Assembly: GCA_902464645.1 (NCBI GenBank)
Contig: CABQKL010000051.1
Location: 1-14,676 of the forward strand
From: an uncultured Collinsella sp.
GTDB taxonomy: Bacteria; Actinomycetota; Coriobacteriia; Coriobacteriales; Coriobacteriaceae
Direction of reading: 5' to 3'
Length of the DNA: 14,676 nt
In this document: positions 1 to 7,444 of the stretch, piece by piece
How positions within the stretch are numbered: the first letter of the stretch is position 1
Layout of the letters: every line of letters begins with the position of its first letter
Notes under the pieces: model-generated
The model's database searches: none
The model's input: the letters and a program-made list of their open reading frames with translations, nothing else
Told to the model about the DNA's origin: nothing
Position numbers and translations under genes: made by a program

Positions 1-1
1 T

Positions 2-661
2 GCTCGCAAACAGGAGTGGAAGCTCGAGGAGCAGGGCGACAACATGGTCGCGCTGAGCCTAAGCTCTGCCGACCATGCCGAGTTGCTCGAGCAGTACCCG
101 TATCCGTTTAAGATCGTTGCTCGTTACACGATCGATGCGGAAAAGGTGGCCGTGTCGTACGAGGTGACCAATGAGGGCACCGAGGACATGCCGTTCTTTG
201 TGGGCGGTCACCCTGGCTTTAAGTGCCCGCTTGACGAGGGCGAGTCCTATGACGACTATGAGCTCCGTTTTGAGCAGCGCGAGGCCGCCGAGCTCTGTAC
301 TGCCGTTCCCTCGACGGGCCTGATTGATGTTGAGCATCGCAGCAAGAACCCGATGGTTGGCCATGACCTGCCGCTGACCCACGAACTCTTTGACTTCGCG
401 GAGACCATCTTTGACGTGCTCGAGAGCCGCGTGGTTACGCTGACCAAGAAGACCGAGGACAAGGGCGTGCGCCTGACGTTTCCCGATATGCCGTACCTGA
501 TTGTGTGGAGCAAGCCCGAGGGTGACTTTGTGGCCGTGGAACCGTGGGGCGGCCTGTCCACCTGCTCCGACGAGGACGATATTCTGGAGCACAAGCGCGG
601 CTGCCTGGTGGCCAAGCCGGGGGAGACCGTTACCCGCGGCTTTGAGATCGAGATCCTTTAA
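2..661 (+). CDS. Aldose 1-epimerase family protein, 5' end cut off by the window
   Basis: The reading frame is open from base 2. The residues before the first ATG (position 44) fit the family (an ARKQEW stretch, resembling the HGFAR region of LacX/GalM-like proteins), so the true start lies outside the window and ATG 44 is internal. These enzymes interconvert alpha and beta anomers of aldoses or phosphosugars in the cytoplasm, feeding galactokinase or a phosphosugar route. Visible family marks are GGHPGF, containing the likely catalytic His, and VAVEPWGG near the C-terminus, containing the likely catalytic Glu. About 220 residues are visible; the family is usually near 290, so about a quarter is missing. 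It sits 56 nt upstream of lacC on the same strand, probably in the same operon. The epimerase fold is clear; the exact sugar is not. Confidence 0.85.
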   Translation, partial: ARKQEWKLEEQGDNMVALSLSSADHAELLEQYPYPFKIVARYTIDAEKVAVSYEVTNEGTEDMPFFVGGHPGFKCPLDEGESYDDYELRFEQREAAELCTAVPSTGLIDVEHRSKNPMVGHDLPLTHELFDFAETIFDVLESRVVTLTKKTEDKGVRLTFPDMPYLIVWSKPEGDFVAVEPWGGLSTCSDEDDILEHKRGCLVAKPGETVTRGFEIEIL

Positions 662-717
662 CGAGCTATCGTATGCTTGGGGCCGCGCGTGTCGTGCCCC
701 GGAAACAGGAGTTCAAT

Positions 718-1653
718 ATGATTCTGACCGTTACCATGAACCCGTCGATTGATACGCGCTATCAGCTCGACAAGCTGGTCATCGACGATGTTAACCGCGT
801 GACGCCCGAAAAGACCGCTGGTGGCAAGGGTCTCAACGTGAGTCGTGTGCTGCTGCAGTTGGGCGACGATGTGCTTGCGACCGGCCTGCTTGGCGGTCAC
901 ATGGGTGCCTATATGGCCGAGCTCATGGATGCCGATGGCGTCAAGAATGACTTTGTGCCCATCGCCGGTGAGACGCGCATTTGCCTGAATATTCTGCACG
1001 AGGGTAATCAGACCGAGCTGCTGGAGAGCGGCCCACAGATCGTCCCAGCCGAGCTCGAGGCCTTTACGGCCAAGTTCGCCGAGCTTGCAGCGAAGGCTGA
1101 CGTTGTGACGCTTTCGGGCTCGCTGCCGCGTGGCGTCGATGCCGGCTACTATGCCGAGCTCGTCAAGATCGCCGAAGAGGCGGGCGCCAAGGTGCTGCTC
1201 GACACCTCGGGCGCATCGCTGGAGGCCGCGCTGGAGTCCGACGCTAAGCCTGAGCTCGTAAAGCCCAACCTGACCGAGATTAACGGCCTGCTGGGTACGT
1301 CCTTTACGACCGATGATGTCGATGCCCTGCGCGAGGCGCTTGCCGCCGATGGCCGCTTTGCCGGTATTCCCTGGGTCGTCGTTTCGATGGGCGCTGCCGG
1401 TTCGGTGGGCTTCCACGAGGGCCGCGCGTTCCGCGCCAAGACGCCCGCGATTGCGGCTGTGAACGCGACGGGTTCCGGCGACTCGACCATCGCCGGCTTT
1501 GCGCATGCAATTGCTGCTGGTGCCGACGACGTCACGGTGCTCAAGACCGCCAATACCTGCGGCAAGCTCAACGCCATGGATCCCAAGACCGGCCACCTGG
1601 TCATGGACCGCTGGGACGAGATTTACAACGGCGTTGAGGTCGTAGAGTTGTAG
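718..1653 (+). CDS. lacC: Tagatose-6-phosphate kinase (PfkB family)
   Basis: A 311-residue sugar kinase of the PfkB/ribokinase family that would phosphorylate tagatose-6-phosphate (or fructose-1-phosphate) to the bisphosphate with ATP. The N-terminus MILTVTMNPSID, the substrate-loop GGKGLN (residues 35-40) and the anion-hole/catalytic motif GSGD (252-255, Asp255 the likely base) are typical of LacC. Length matches LacC (about 310). An upstream in-frame ATG at 673 exists, but ATG 718 is preferred because AGGAG lies 6 nt before it and the protein then begins exactly at the family N-terminus. It follows the epimerase gene and converges on galT. The class II aldolase 7 kb downstream supplies the next step of the tagatose route. 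The main alternative is 1-phosphofructokinase (FruK), a close relative; LacC is favoured by the N-terminal sequence and the galactose context. Confidence 0.85.
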   Translation: MILTVTMNPSIDTRYQLDKLVIDDVNRVTPEKTAGGKGLNVSRVLLQLGDDVLATGLLGGHMGAYMAELMDADGVKNDFVPIAGETRICLNILHEGNQTELLESGPQIVPAELEAFTAKFAELAAKADVVTLSGSLPRGVDAGYYAELVKIAEEAGAKVLLDTSGASLEAALESDAKPELVKPNLTEINGLLGTSFTTDDVDALREALAADGRFAGIPWVVVSMGAAGSVGFHEGRAFRAKTPAIAAVNATGSGDSTIAGFAHAIAAGADDVTVLKTANTCGKLNAMDPKTGHLVMDRWDEIYNGVEVVEL

Positions 1654-1675
1654 CGGTTGCGACTCCTAATAGAAT

Positions 1676-1739
1676 GAGCGTGGATAATCTCCCGCTTTTG
1701 GTGCCCATACGAGCTCAAAGTGGGAGATTTTCCACGCTC
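1676..1739. repeat. Intergenic inverted repeat, 23-bp arms
   Basis: Arms at 1676-1698 and 1717-1739 are reverse complements with two mismatches, around an 18-nt loop. The outer part carries GAGCGTGG / CCACGCTC. It begins 23 nt after the lacC stop. There is no T-run on either side, so it is not a classical intrinsic terminator. It looks like a dispersed palindromic unit. Only one copy is present in the window. Confidence 0.75.
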
Positions 1740-1740
1740 G

Positions 1741-1801
1741 AGTCATTAGTCGTCGGGGACGTTCTTTAATGACCAGTCGTTTAAGAACATCCCCAATGAC
1801 T
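1741..1801. repeat. Inverted repeat, copy 1 of the AGTCATT...GGGGACGTTCTT family
   Basis: The left side has AGTCATT (1741-1747) and GGGGACGTTCTT (1755-1766), separated by a 7-nt insertion AGTCGTC that is almost a second AGTCATT. The right side has AAGAACATCCCCAATGACT (1783-1801). The loop resembles the reverse complement of the loop in the perfect copy at 14623-14676, so the two copies appear to be in opposite orientation. It abuts the preceding inverted repeat and lies just before the galT terminator. Confidence 0.8.
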
Positions 1802-1807
1802 ACACTC

Positions 1808-1849
1808 AAAAAACGGCGCCCGCCGGCGATGTTGCCGGCGGGCGCCGTT
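1808..1849 (-). terminator. Intrinsic terminator of the galK-galT operon
   Basis: A perfect 16-bp GC-rich stem (1812-1827 with 1834-1849) encloses the 6-nt loop GATGTT. On the minus strand the stem is followed directly by six T (AAAAAA at 1808-1813 on the plus strand). It lies 46 nt past the galT stop. On the plus strand only a weak T content follows, so it mainly serves the leftward operon. Confidence 0.9.
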
Positions 1850-1895
1850 GTCTTGAAGACGAAATGATCCGTTTTCCTCCGTCCCCAAGGGATCA

Positions 1896-3524
1896 TTACA
1901 GCGAGTCGATAAAGCGCTGTTGGGCGGCGCGGCCGGCTTCGTCCCACTTAAAGACGCCGGCGTTGTCGAGCACGTGGCCAAACACCATGCCGACCTCCTC
2001 GTGCAGGATATCGATGGCGTTATCCGCCGTAAGCTCATCGGCGCGGCGGGCAAAGACGTCCTCGGCCCATGCGGCGTGGCTGCGGCAAAGGTCGTCGCCC
2101 TCGAGCGCGCCGGCAAGGTCGTAGCTGGTATCGGCTTTAGCCGCCAGCAGGTGCTCGCGGACAACGCCGAGCTCGGGAACCAAGCGCGGCGGCAAAATCG
2201 CCAGGCCCATGACCTCGATCAGACCGATGTTCTCCTTTTTAATATGGTGATACTCGGCATGCGGGTGGAATACGCCCAGCGGATGATCGCCGGTCGTGAT
2301 GTTGCAGCGAAGCGTTAGGTAGGCCTCGTAGATCTCGCCGCCGGCGTTGCCGCGGGAGTCGACGCGGCGGATGACGGGCGTCACGGTGTTGTGCGCTACG
2401 CCGTCGGCTGTGTGCGCGATGACGCCAACCGACTCATCGGTCCACTCGCGCCAGGCAAGGATAATCTTCTCGGCGGCGTCGAGCAGCTGGGCGCGGTCGT
2501 GCGAGCGCAGTCGCAGTACCGAGAGCGGCCACTGCAACACGGTACCGCTGACCTGGTCAAAGCCGGGCACGTTAAAATGCGAGACTTCGGTGGCATGCAT
2601 CATGGGGAACTCGTGCGCGCCGCCCTGGAAGTGGTCGTGCGACAGAATCGAGCCGCCCACGATGGGCAGGTCGGCGTTGGAGCCAATAAAGTAGTGCGGG
2701 AACAGGTCGACAAAGTCGAGCAGGCAGGTCAGCCCCTTGCGGTCGACGTGCATCGGACGATGCTCGGAGCTCATGGCAATGCAGTGCTCGTTAAAGTACG
2801 CGTACGGGCTGTACTGGAAGCCCCAGCGCTCGCCGTTGAGCTGGATGGGGATAACGCGCAGATTCTGGCGGGCGGGGTGGGCGCCGCCGTCGGCTGCAGC
2901 GGAGCGTCCAGGGTAGCCCTCGTTTTCGATGCACAGCTGACAGGCGGGATACTTCTCGCCCGTGTTTTTGGCGGCACCGGCCGTGGCAATATCGCGCGGG
3001 TCCTTCTCGGGCTTCGACAGGTTGATAGTGATCTCGAGGTCGCCCCAGTTGGTGGGGGTGCTCCATTTGATATTGCGCGCGATGGCGGCGCGGCGCACGT
3101 AGCCGGCATCACAGCACAGACCATAGAACCAGTCGGTCGCGGCGCGGGGCTCGTTGACGCCCATGCGTCCGTTGAACTCCTCGTTTACAACCGAAGGCCT
3201 TGGCATGAGCGCGCCCATGATGCGCATGGCGATGCGGTCGCGGCCCGATGCCGTGTCCTCGGCGGCGCCGTTGGCAACAGCCGCCTCGGCAAGCGCGGCA
3301 AGTGTGCCTTCAAGGTCAAAGTTGGGCAGGGTGTCGGGGTGCAAGAGCGAGAGTTTTTCGACCTGGAGCGCCCAGGCCATGTCGAGCGCCGGGCCCGTAG
3401 CACCGATGCACTCGAGAATGGTGTTATACGCCCAGATGCGATCGTCCTGGCCGATCATCGATCGGTGGATAGCGTACTCGATCAGGTTCTGCGCGGCCTC
3501 GCGCACGTCAGTCATTACAGCCAT
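1896..3524 (-). CDS. galT: UDP-glucose--hexose-1-phosphate uridylyltransferase, family 2
   Basis: A 542-residue family-2 GalT, the type found in Firmicutes and some actinobacteria. It exchanges UMP between UDP-glucose and galactose-1-phosphate, the second step of the Leloir pathway. The diagnostic block is PIVGGSILSHDHFQGG around residues 287-302, with the HDH region expected to contain the uridylylated His. A PACQLC motif (C195, C198) is also present. Family-2 members are usually near 500 residues. The ATG at 3524 lies inside the end of galK, preceded by AAGGGGG about 10 nt upstream. A second ATG at 3515 (third residue downstream) overlaps the galK stop as TAATG, so translational coupling could use either. 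It is the last gene of the galK-galT unit and is followed by a strong terminator. Confidence 0.95.
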   Translation of the reverse strand: MAVMTDVREAAQNLIEYAIHRSMIGQDDRIWAYNTILECIGATGPALDMAWALQVEKLSLLHPDTLPNFDLEGTLAALAEAAVANGAAEDTASGRDRIAMRIMGALMPRPSVVNEEFNGRMGVNEPRAATDWFYGLCCDAGYVRRAAIARNIKWSTPTNWGDLEITINLSKPEKDPRDIATAGAAKNTGEKYPACQLCIENEGYPGRSAAADGGAHPARQNLRVIPIQLNGERWGFQYSPYAYFNEHCIAMSSEHRPMHVDRKGLTCLLDFVDLFPHYFIGSNADLPIVGGSILSHDHFQGGAHEFPMMHATEVSHFNVPGFDQVSGTVLQWPLSVLRLRSHDRAQLLDAAEKIILAWREWTDESVGVIAHTADGVAHNTVTPVIRRVDSRGNAGGEIYEAYLTLRCNITTGDHPLGVFHPHAEYHHIKKENIGLIEVMGLAILPPRLVPELGVVREHLLAAKADTSYDLAGALEGDDLCRSHAAWAEDVFARRADELTADNAIDILHEEVGMVFGHVLDNAGVFKWDEAGRAAQQRFIDSL

Positions 3525-4720
3525 GCCGCGTAAGCCCCCTTGTCAGAAATTGCGTAGTGGCGGGCAGAGCCCTCGCCCAGCCAGCCGTTCATCTTGGTGA
3601 TAAAGGTGTCGACCAGGTCGAGCGGCACGAAGGCCTGGATGGTGCCACCAAAGCCGCCACCGTGGATACGGACGGCGCCACGGCCGTCGAGCACGTGCTC
3701 GGCCAGTGCCAGGGCATACATCGAGGGCTGCTCGGAGCCCAGCTTGGCAACGACATTCTGTAAGTACATGGCAGAGCTGGCGCCGGACTCGCGCGTCAGG
3801 ACCAGGAACTGATCGATGTCGCCGGCGTTCAGGGCAGCCCAGCGCTTATCGACCAGGCCGTTTTCGTACCAGTAGTGAACGGCGCGCAGGCAGGCGCGGT
3901 CGCCCAGCTTGGCGCGCAGCTCGGGGAGCTTGGCGTCAAAGTCCGCCACGTTTACCTCGCACAGGCGTGCCTTGCCAAACTCGGCAGCGACGTCCTGCAT
4001 CTCGCGCGGAACGGCGGCGTAGTCGTCGGTGGCGGCCACGTGGTCGGCACCGACCTTAACGAGCACGAGCGCATAACCGTGATCCTCAAAGTTGAGCTCG
4101 AGCTTCTGGGTTTTAGGCTGAGCCTGATCCTCAAAGTCCATGTAGGCGAGGCCGCCCAAGCAAACGGCGGCCTGGTCCATCAGACCGCAGGGCTTGCCGT
4201 AATAGTTGTTCTCGGTGCGCTGGCTCATCTGGGCGAGCGCGACGGGCTCGATGGCGGGTGCGTCCCAGAGCGTCTCCATGGCGCGACCGTATGCCGCCTC
4301 GACAGCAGCGGAGCTCGAAAGACCGCCGCCCGAGGGGACGGAGCAGGTGAAGGCAAAGTCGAAGCCCTGGGGCTCAACGCCCAGAGCAGCGATTTCGTGG
4401 GCCATGCCGCGGACGAGGCTCGCGGACGTGCCCTTCTCGGACTCCTGAACGTCTAGCGTGTCGAGCGCGATTTCAAACGTGGGATAGCCCTCGTCGGCTA
4501 CGCGAACCTTGTTGGAATCGGTTGCCACGGCGATGCCGTCGACGGCGACATCGAGCGAGCCGGCGATAACGTGGCCACCCTCGTGGTCAGTGTGGTTGCC
4601 GCTGATCTCGGAGCGGCCGGGCGCGTGCACGTAGAGCACCTGGCGGTCGCCGATGGGGCCAAACTCCTCCTCGAACAGCTTGGTGAGCGTGGCGAATGTC
4701 TTTTCGTCGGGGGTGGTCAT
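3515..4720 (-). CDS. galK: Galactokinase (GHMP kinase family)
   Basis: A 401-residue galactokinase that phosphorylates alpha-D-galactose to galactose-1-phosphate with ATP in the cytoplasm. Motifs in order: the galactokinase signature GRSEISGNHTDHEGG (residues 35-49); the GHMP ATP loop SVPSGGGLSSSAA (127-139); GLMDQ with the catalytic Asp182; and the C-terminal GHMP motif HGGGFGGT (353-360). Length is normal for the family. ATG 4720 has AAAGGA 5 nt upstream. It is co-transcribed with galT (10-nt overlap). The upstream spacer carries two copies of the putative LacI box, so galactose-dependent repression by the divergent regulator is likely. Confidence 0.96.
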   Translation of the reverse strand: MTTPDEKTFATLTKLFEEEFGPIGDRQVLYVHAPGRSEISGNHTDHEGGHVIAGSLDVAVDGIAVATDSNKVRVADEGYPTFEIALDTLDVQESEKGTSASLVRGMAHEIAALGVEPQGFDFAFTCSVPSGGGLSSSAAVEAAYGRAMETLWDAPAIEPVALAQMSQRTENNYYGKPCGLMDQAAVCLGGLAYMDFEDQAQPKTQKLELNFEDHGYALVLVKVGADHVAATDDYAAVPREMQDVAAEFGKARLCEVNVADFDAKLPELRAKLGDRACLRAVHYWYENGLVDKRWAALNAGDIDQFLVLTRESGASSAMYLQNVVAKLGSEQPSMYALALAEHVLDGRGAVRIHGGGFGGTIQAFVPLDLVDTFITKMNGWLGEGSARHYAISDKGAYAAWL

Positions 4721-4767
4721 GGGAGTCCTTTCCTTGGCGCGCCCGGGTGGGTTTTGCGTCGTTATGA

Positions 4768-4777
4768 GTACGTTAAC
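4768..4777 (+). promoter_or_regulatory. Putative LacI-family operator, copy 1
   Basis: GTACGTTAAC in the context GTTATGAGTACGTTAACA. It shares 17 of 18 positions with the reverse complement of copy 2 (GTTATGGGTACGTTAACA). It lies 48 nt upstream of the galK start and downstream of the predicted galKT start site. Confidence 0.55.
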
Positions 4778-4805
4778 AACTTAAAGCGGCATGAACCAAG
4801 TGTTC

Positions 4806-4834
4806 ACGATACCGCACGTTACGGGCTATGTTAA
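4806..4834 (-). promoter_or_regulatory. Predicted galK-galT promoter
   Basis: On the minus strand there is a -35 TTAACA (4834-4829, 5 of 6 to TTGACA), a 17-nt spacer and a -10 TATCGT (4811-4806, 4 of 6). The start site would be near 4799, giving a leader of about 80 nt. The -35 hexamer lies inside the second LacI-type box, and the first box would lie at about +22 to +31. This arrangement fits repression. It was read by eye only. Confidence 0.45.
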
Positions 4835-4841
4835 CGTACCC
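4824..4841 (-). promoter_or_regulatory. Putative LacI-family operator, copy 2 (best dyad)
   Basis: The 18-bp GGCTATGTTAACGTACCC is an imperfect dyad centred on GTTAAC, with 14 of 18 positions symmetric. It contains the box in inverted orientation relative to copies 1 and 3 and covers the predicted galKT -35 hexamer. Confidence 0.6.
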
Positions 4842-4895
4842 ATAACACATCGCTTGTCACTTTTTGAGAATCTGGTAATCGGTAGAAATTCAGCC

Positions 4896-4925
4896 GTGAA
4901 CGGTACTGCCGTATGGACTTATAAA
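4896..4925 (+). promoter_or_regulatory. Possible promoter of the LacI-family regulator gene
   Basis: A good -10, TATAAA (4920-4925), is preceded after 18 nt by a poor -35, GTGAAC (4896-4901). The start would be near 4932, with a leader of about 125 nt containing operator copy 3. Confidence 0.3.
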
Positions 4926-4954
4926 GCAGAAGAGATGCAGATAGAAAAAGTAGA

Positions 4955-4964
4955 GTACGTTAAC
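4955..4964 (+). promoter_or_regulatory. Putative LacI-family operator, copy 3
   Basis: GTACGTTAAC lies 95 nt upstream of the regulator's GTG start and about 30 nt after the TATAAA hexamer that may drive it. It is well placed for autorepression. Confidence 0.5.
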
Positions 4965-5058
4965 ATGCGTCCGACGATAGTGGGCCTCGGCGCGGGGTGT
5001 GTTTCTGCCCGGGCCGGCATACACGCTATTCAGATTTCGCAAGGGTGAAGGTGATTCT

Positions 5059-6090
5059 GTGGTAAGGCGCCCGTCCAACGATACAGGTACGCGTCCGGTA
5101 TCCATGGCTGACGTTGCCCGCGCTGCCGGTGTTTCGCAGCAGACGGTTTCGCGCGTTGCCAACGGCTTGCCCAACGTTAACGAGCAGACGCGCCAGCGTG
5201 TGCAGGCCGCTATGCAAGAGCTCGGCTTTCGTCCGAGTTATGCCGGTCGCTCGCTGCGCGACGGTCGCTACCATTCGGTCGGCCTGTGCGTCAACGATGT
5301 CACCAAGTTTGGCAACCTCTCAATGATCGACGGCATCGCCAGCGCTGCTCGCGAGCATAATTGCGCCATCACGCTGGTCGAGATGTCCAAGACCGAGGAG
5401 TTTTCGCTTGCCGAGGCCACGCGTCGTATGGCCGCGCTGCCCGTGGACGGCATCATTATCGGCATGAGTCGCATGGCTCCCGATTTTGAGACGTTTGATC
5501 CACTGCCGGGCATTGGCACGGTCATCGTTACCATGTACGCACATCCGCGCGTGACCACGGTCGATTCCGACCATTACGGCTGCTCGCTGTTGCTCATGGA
5601 TCACCTGTTTGAGCTGGGACACGAGCAGATTCGTTATATCGGCGGCCCGTCGTTCTCGGTCGACGAGCAATTTCGTCGCGCCGGTTGGCAAGATGCACTC
5701 GAGCGTAAACGCATCGAGCCGGTAGAGCCGCTCGAGGGTGACTGGTCTGCCAACAGCGGCTACGAGGCCGGCAGGTACCTGGCCGAGCACGATCGCACCA
5801 TGACGGCAATCTATGCGGCAAACGATCAGATGGCAAATGGCGCCATCGCTGCATTGCGCGATAGCGGCTTGCGCGTGCCCGAGGACGTGAGCGTGGTGGG
5901 CGTCGATGACTCGCTCGACGACTTTGTGGCACATAACGAGCTCACGACCGTTCGATTCGACTTGCATCAGCGTGGGCGCGAGGTATTCGAGCATGCGGTT
6001 CCCGAGGCGGGTACGGCGGGCAAAACCGTTGCCATTCGTATTCCCGGCCAGCTCATTATTCGACATACCACGGCAGCTCCGCACGCATAG
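5059..6090 (+). CDS. LacI/GalR-family transcriptional regulator
   Basis: A 343-residue cytoplasmic DNA-binding regulator. The N-terminal helix-turn-helix begins at residue 16 (SMADVARAAGVSQQTVSRV) and runs into the hinge ELGFRPSYAGRSLRDGR. The rest is a periplasmic-binding-protein-like sugar sensor, with IGGP and VSVVGVDD motifs typical of the family. The frame stays open up to a GTG at 4999, but GTG 5059 is preferred: AAGG lies about 7 nt upstream and it leaves a normal short N-terminal tail. It is divergent from galK, and the boxes between them suggest it represses galKT and itself, released by galactose or a related sugar. The ligand is inferred only from position. No clear terminator follows; a weak 8-bp hairpin (TTATCG/CGATAA core) lies near 6111-6140. 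Confidence 0.92.
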   Translation: MVRRPSNDTGTRPVSMADVARAAGVSQQTVSRVANGLPNVNEQTRQRVQAAMQELGFRPSYAGRSLRDGRYHSVGLCVNDVTKFGNLSMIDGIASAAREHNCAITLVEMSKTEEFSLAEATRRMAALPVDGIIIGMSRMAPDFETFDPLPGIGTVIVTMYAHPRVTTVDSDHYGCSLLLMDHLFELGHEQIRYIGGPSFSVDEQFRRAGWQDALERKRIEPVEPLEGDWSANSGYEAGRYLAEHDRTMTAIYAANDQMANGAIAALRDSGLRVPEDVSVVGVDDSLDDFVAHNELTTVRFDLHQRGREVFEHAVPEAGTAGKTVAIRIPGQLIIRHTTAAPHA

Positions 6091-6173
6091 TTTGTGCAGG
6101 TAAACGGCGCTTTATCGCATTTCAATAACAATCGATAAGGATGCCGGTAGATAGCTGTGGCTCTAAAGGCGAG

Positions 6174-6182
6174 TGTTATGAT
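6174..6182 (+). promoter_or_regulatory. Extended -10 promoter of the flavodiiron protein gene
   Basis: TGTTATGAT gives an extended -10 (TG-N-TATGAT). No good -35 is visible 17 nt upstream, as expected for extended -10 promoters. The start would be near 6189, leaving a leader of about 30 nt that includes the AGGAGG ribosome site. Confidence 0.45.
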
Positions 6183-6219
6183 AGACGGGTTCTTTTGTCT
6201 ATCTAGGAGGCTTTGCCTG

Positions 6220-7380
6220 ATGGAGATCACCAAGGATATCCGCTATATTGGCGTCGACGATCACGACATTGACCTGTTCGAGGGCCAGTACGACGTGTCC
6301 GAGAACGGCATGGCATACAACAGCTATGTTATCTTGGGCGATAAAATTGCTGTCGCCGATTCGGTCGACGCTGGCTTTGTCGACGAGTGGCTCGGCAACC
6401 TCGAGGCCGCGCTCGATGGCCGTACGCCCGACTACCTGGTTGTCCATCACATGGAGCCCGATCATTCCGCCGGTATCGCCGCCTTTATGGAGCGCTATCC
6501 CCAGGCGCAGATTGTGGCTAGCATGGGTGCTTTCCGCATGATGGTCAACTACTTTGGCACCGACTTCTCCGAGCGCAAGATGGTCGTCAAAGATGGCGAC
6601 GTGCTCGACCTGGGCGGCCACAGCCTAACCTTTGTCGGTGCCCCCAACGTGCACTGGCCCGAGGTGCTCTTCTCCTACGAGGCCACCGACAAGGTGCTCT
6701 TTAGTGCCGACGGTTTCGGCAAGTTTGGCGCCAACGACATCGAGGATCCCGAGGGCTGGGCCTGCGAAGCGCGCCGTTACTACTTTGGCATCGTGGGCAA
6801 GTTCGGCAAGTTTGTGCAGGCCGTGCTCAAGAAGGCCGCCAATCTGGACATCCAGATCATTTGCCCGCTTCACGGTCCCGTGCTGACCGAGAACCTGGGC
6901 TATTACCTCGACACCTACAACACCTGGTCGAGCTATCAGCCCGAGGACGAGGGCATCACGATTGCCTATGCGAGTGTGTATGGGCATCTGAAGGCTGCCG
7001 TTGAAGAGCTCGCATCTGCGCTCGAGGCCCGCGGCCAGAAGGTTTCCGTCTTTGACCTGGCTCGCGATGATATGGCTGAGGCCGTTGAGGACGCGTTCCG
7101 CTACGACCGCCTGGTGCTCGCCTCCATCACCTATCAGGGCGAGATCTTCCCGTTCATGAGCACCTTTATCCATACGCTTGCCGAGCACGCCTATCAGAAC
7201 CGTACGGTTGCGCTCGTCGAGGCCGGTTCCTGGGCGCCTGCCGCTGCCAAGGTTATGACCAAGGAGCTCGAGGGTATGAAGGACATCACCCTGGCGCAGA
7301 ACAAGGTGACTGTGCTGGGGTCGCTCAACGACGCCTCGCGCGCTCAGATCGAGGCCCTCGCCGACGAGCTTTCCAAGTAG
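6220..7380 (+). CDS. A-type flavodiiron protein (FprA-like O2/NO reductase)
   Basis: A 386-residue flavodiiron protein that reduces O2 to water or NO to N2O in the cytoplasm of anaerobes, taking electrons from rubredoxin or a similar donor. Domain 1 is a metallo-beta-lactamase-like diiron domain with all seven expected ligands: H77, E79, D81 and H82 (HHMEPDH), H145, D164 and H218. Domain 2, from about residue 245, is flavodoxin-like with the FMN loop YASVYGHLK, followed by a GSWAP segment typical of the family. In this loop the usual Asn-Thr of YGNT is His-Leu, which is unusual. No C-terminal rubredoxin or flavin reductase domain is present, so the partner is encoded elsewhere. ATG 6220 is chosen over an upstream ATG at 6157 because AGGAGG lies 9 nt before it. 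It appears to be a single-gene unit ending at a terminator. Confidence 0.93.
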   Translation: MEITKDIRYIGVDDHDIDLFEGQYDVSENGMAYNSYVILGDKIAVADSVDAGFVDEWLGNLEAALDGRTPDYLVVHHMEPDHSAGIAAFMERYPQAQIVASMGAFRMMVNYFGTDFSERKMVVKDGDVLDLGGHSLTFVGAPNVHWPEVLFSYEATDKVLFSADGFGKFGANDIEDPEGWACEARRYYFGIVGKFGKFVQAVLKKAANLDIQIICPLHGPVLTENLGYYLDTYNTWSSYQPEDEGITIAYASVYGHLKAAVEELASALEARGQKVSVFDLARDDMAEAVEDAFRYDRLVLASITYQGEIFPFMSTFIHTLAEHAYQNRTVALVEAGSWAPAAAKVMTKELEGMKDITLAQNKVTVLGSLNDASRAQIEALADELSK

Positions 7381-7402
7381 CGATATTTCGCTTTTAACGC
7401 TC

Positions 7403-7442
7403 AACCACCACAAAGGGGACAGGCACCTTTGTGGTGGTTTTT
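7403..7442 (+). terminator. Intrinsic terminator after the flavodiiron gene
   Basis: A perfect 14-bp stem (7403-7416 with 7426-7439) with loop GGACAGGCA is followed by a run of T (7438-7442). It sits between the convergent flavodiiron and DeoR genes. The minus-strand side lacks a T-run, so it mainly stops rightward transcription. The loop region resembles that of the hairpin at 14555-14589. Confidence 0.88.
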
Positions 7443-7444
7443 GT

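Larger units (their letters stand above)
4721..5058. other. galK/lacI divergent control region
   Basis: This 338-nt spacer has no credible gene. It holds the predicted leftward galKT promoter (4806-4834), a weaker rightward promoter (4896-4925) and three copies of GTACGTTAAC (4768-4777, reversed at 4830-4839, and 4955-4964). A small palindrome, TGAAC-N5-GTTCA, lies at 4792-4806 near the predicted galKT transcription start. Short frames here (for example an ATG at 4791) have no homology-like features. Confidence 0.7.

Noticed and set aside
2391..3533. A 380-codon rightward open frame across galT
   Set aside because: It is a shadow of the GC-rich galT coding strand with no motif of its own.
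4792..4806. TGAAC-N5-GTTCA as a catabolite (cre) site
   Set aside because: It lacks the central CG of cre sites and is only a 5-bp palindrome; it was kept as a note in the spacer entry.
5174..5181. A fourth ACGTTAAC inside the lacI-family coding sequence
   Set aside because: It matches only the 8-bp core and encodes Asn-Val-Asn in frame. GTTAAC also occurs in other genes here as Val-Asn codons, so chance is likely.
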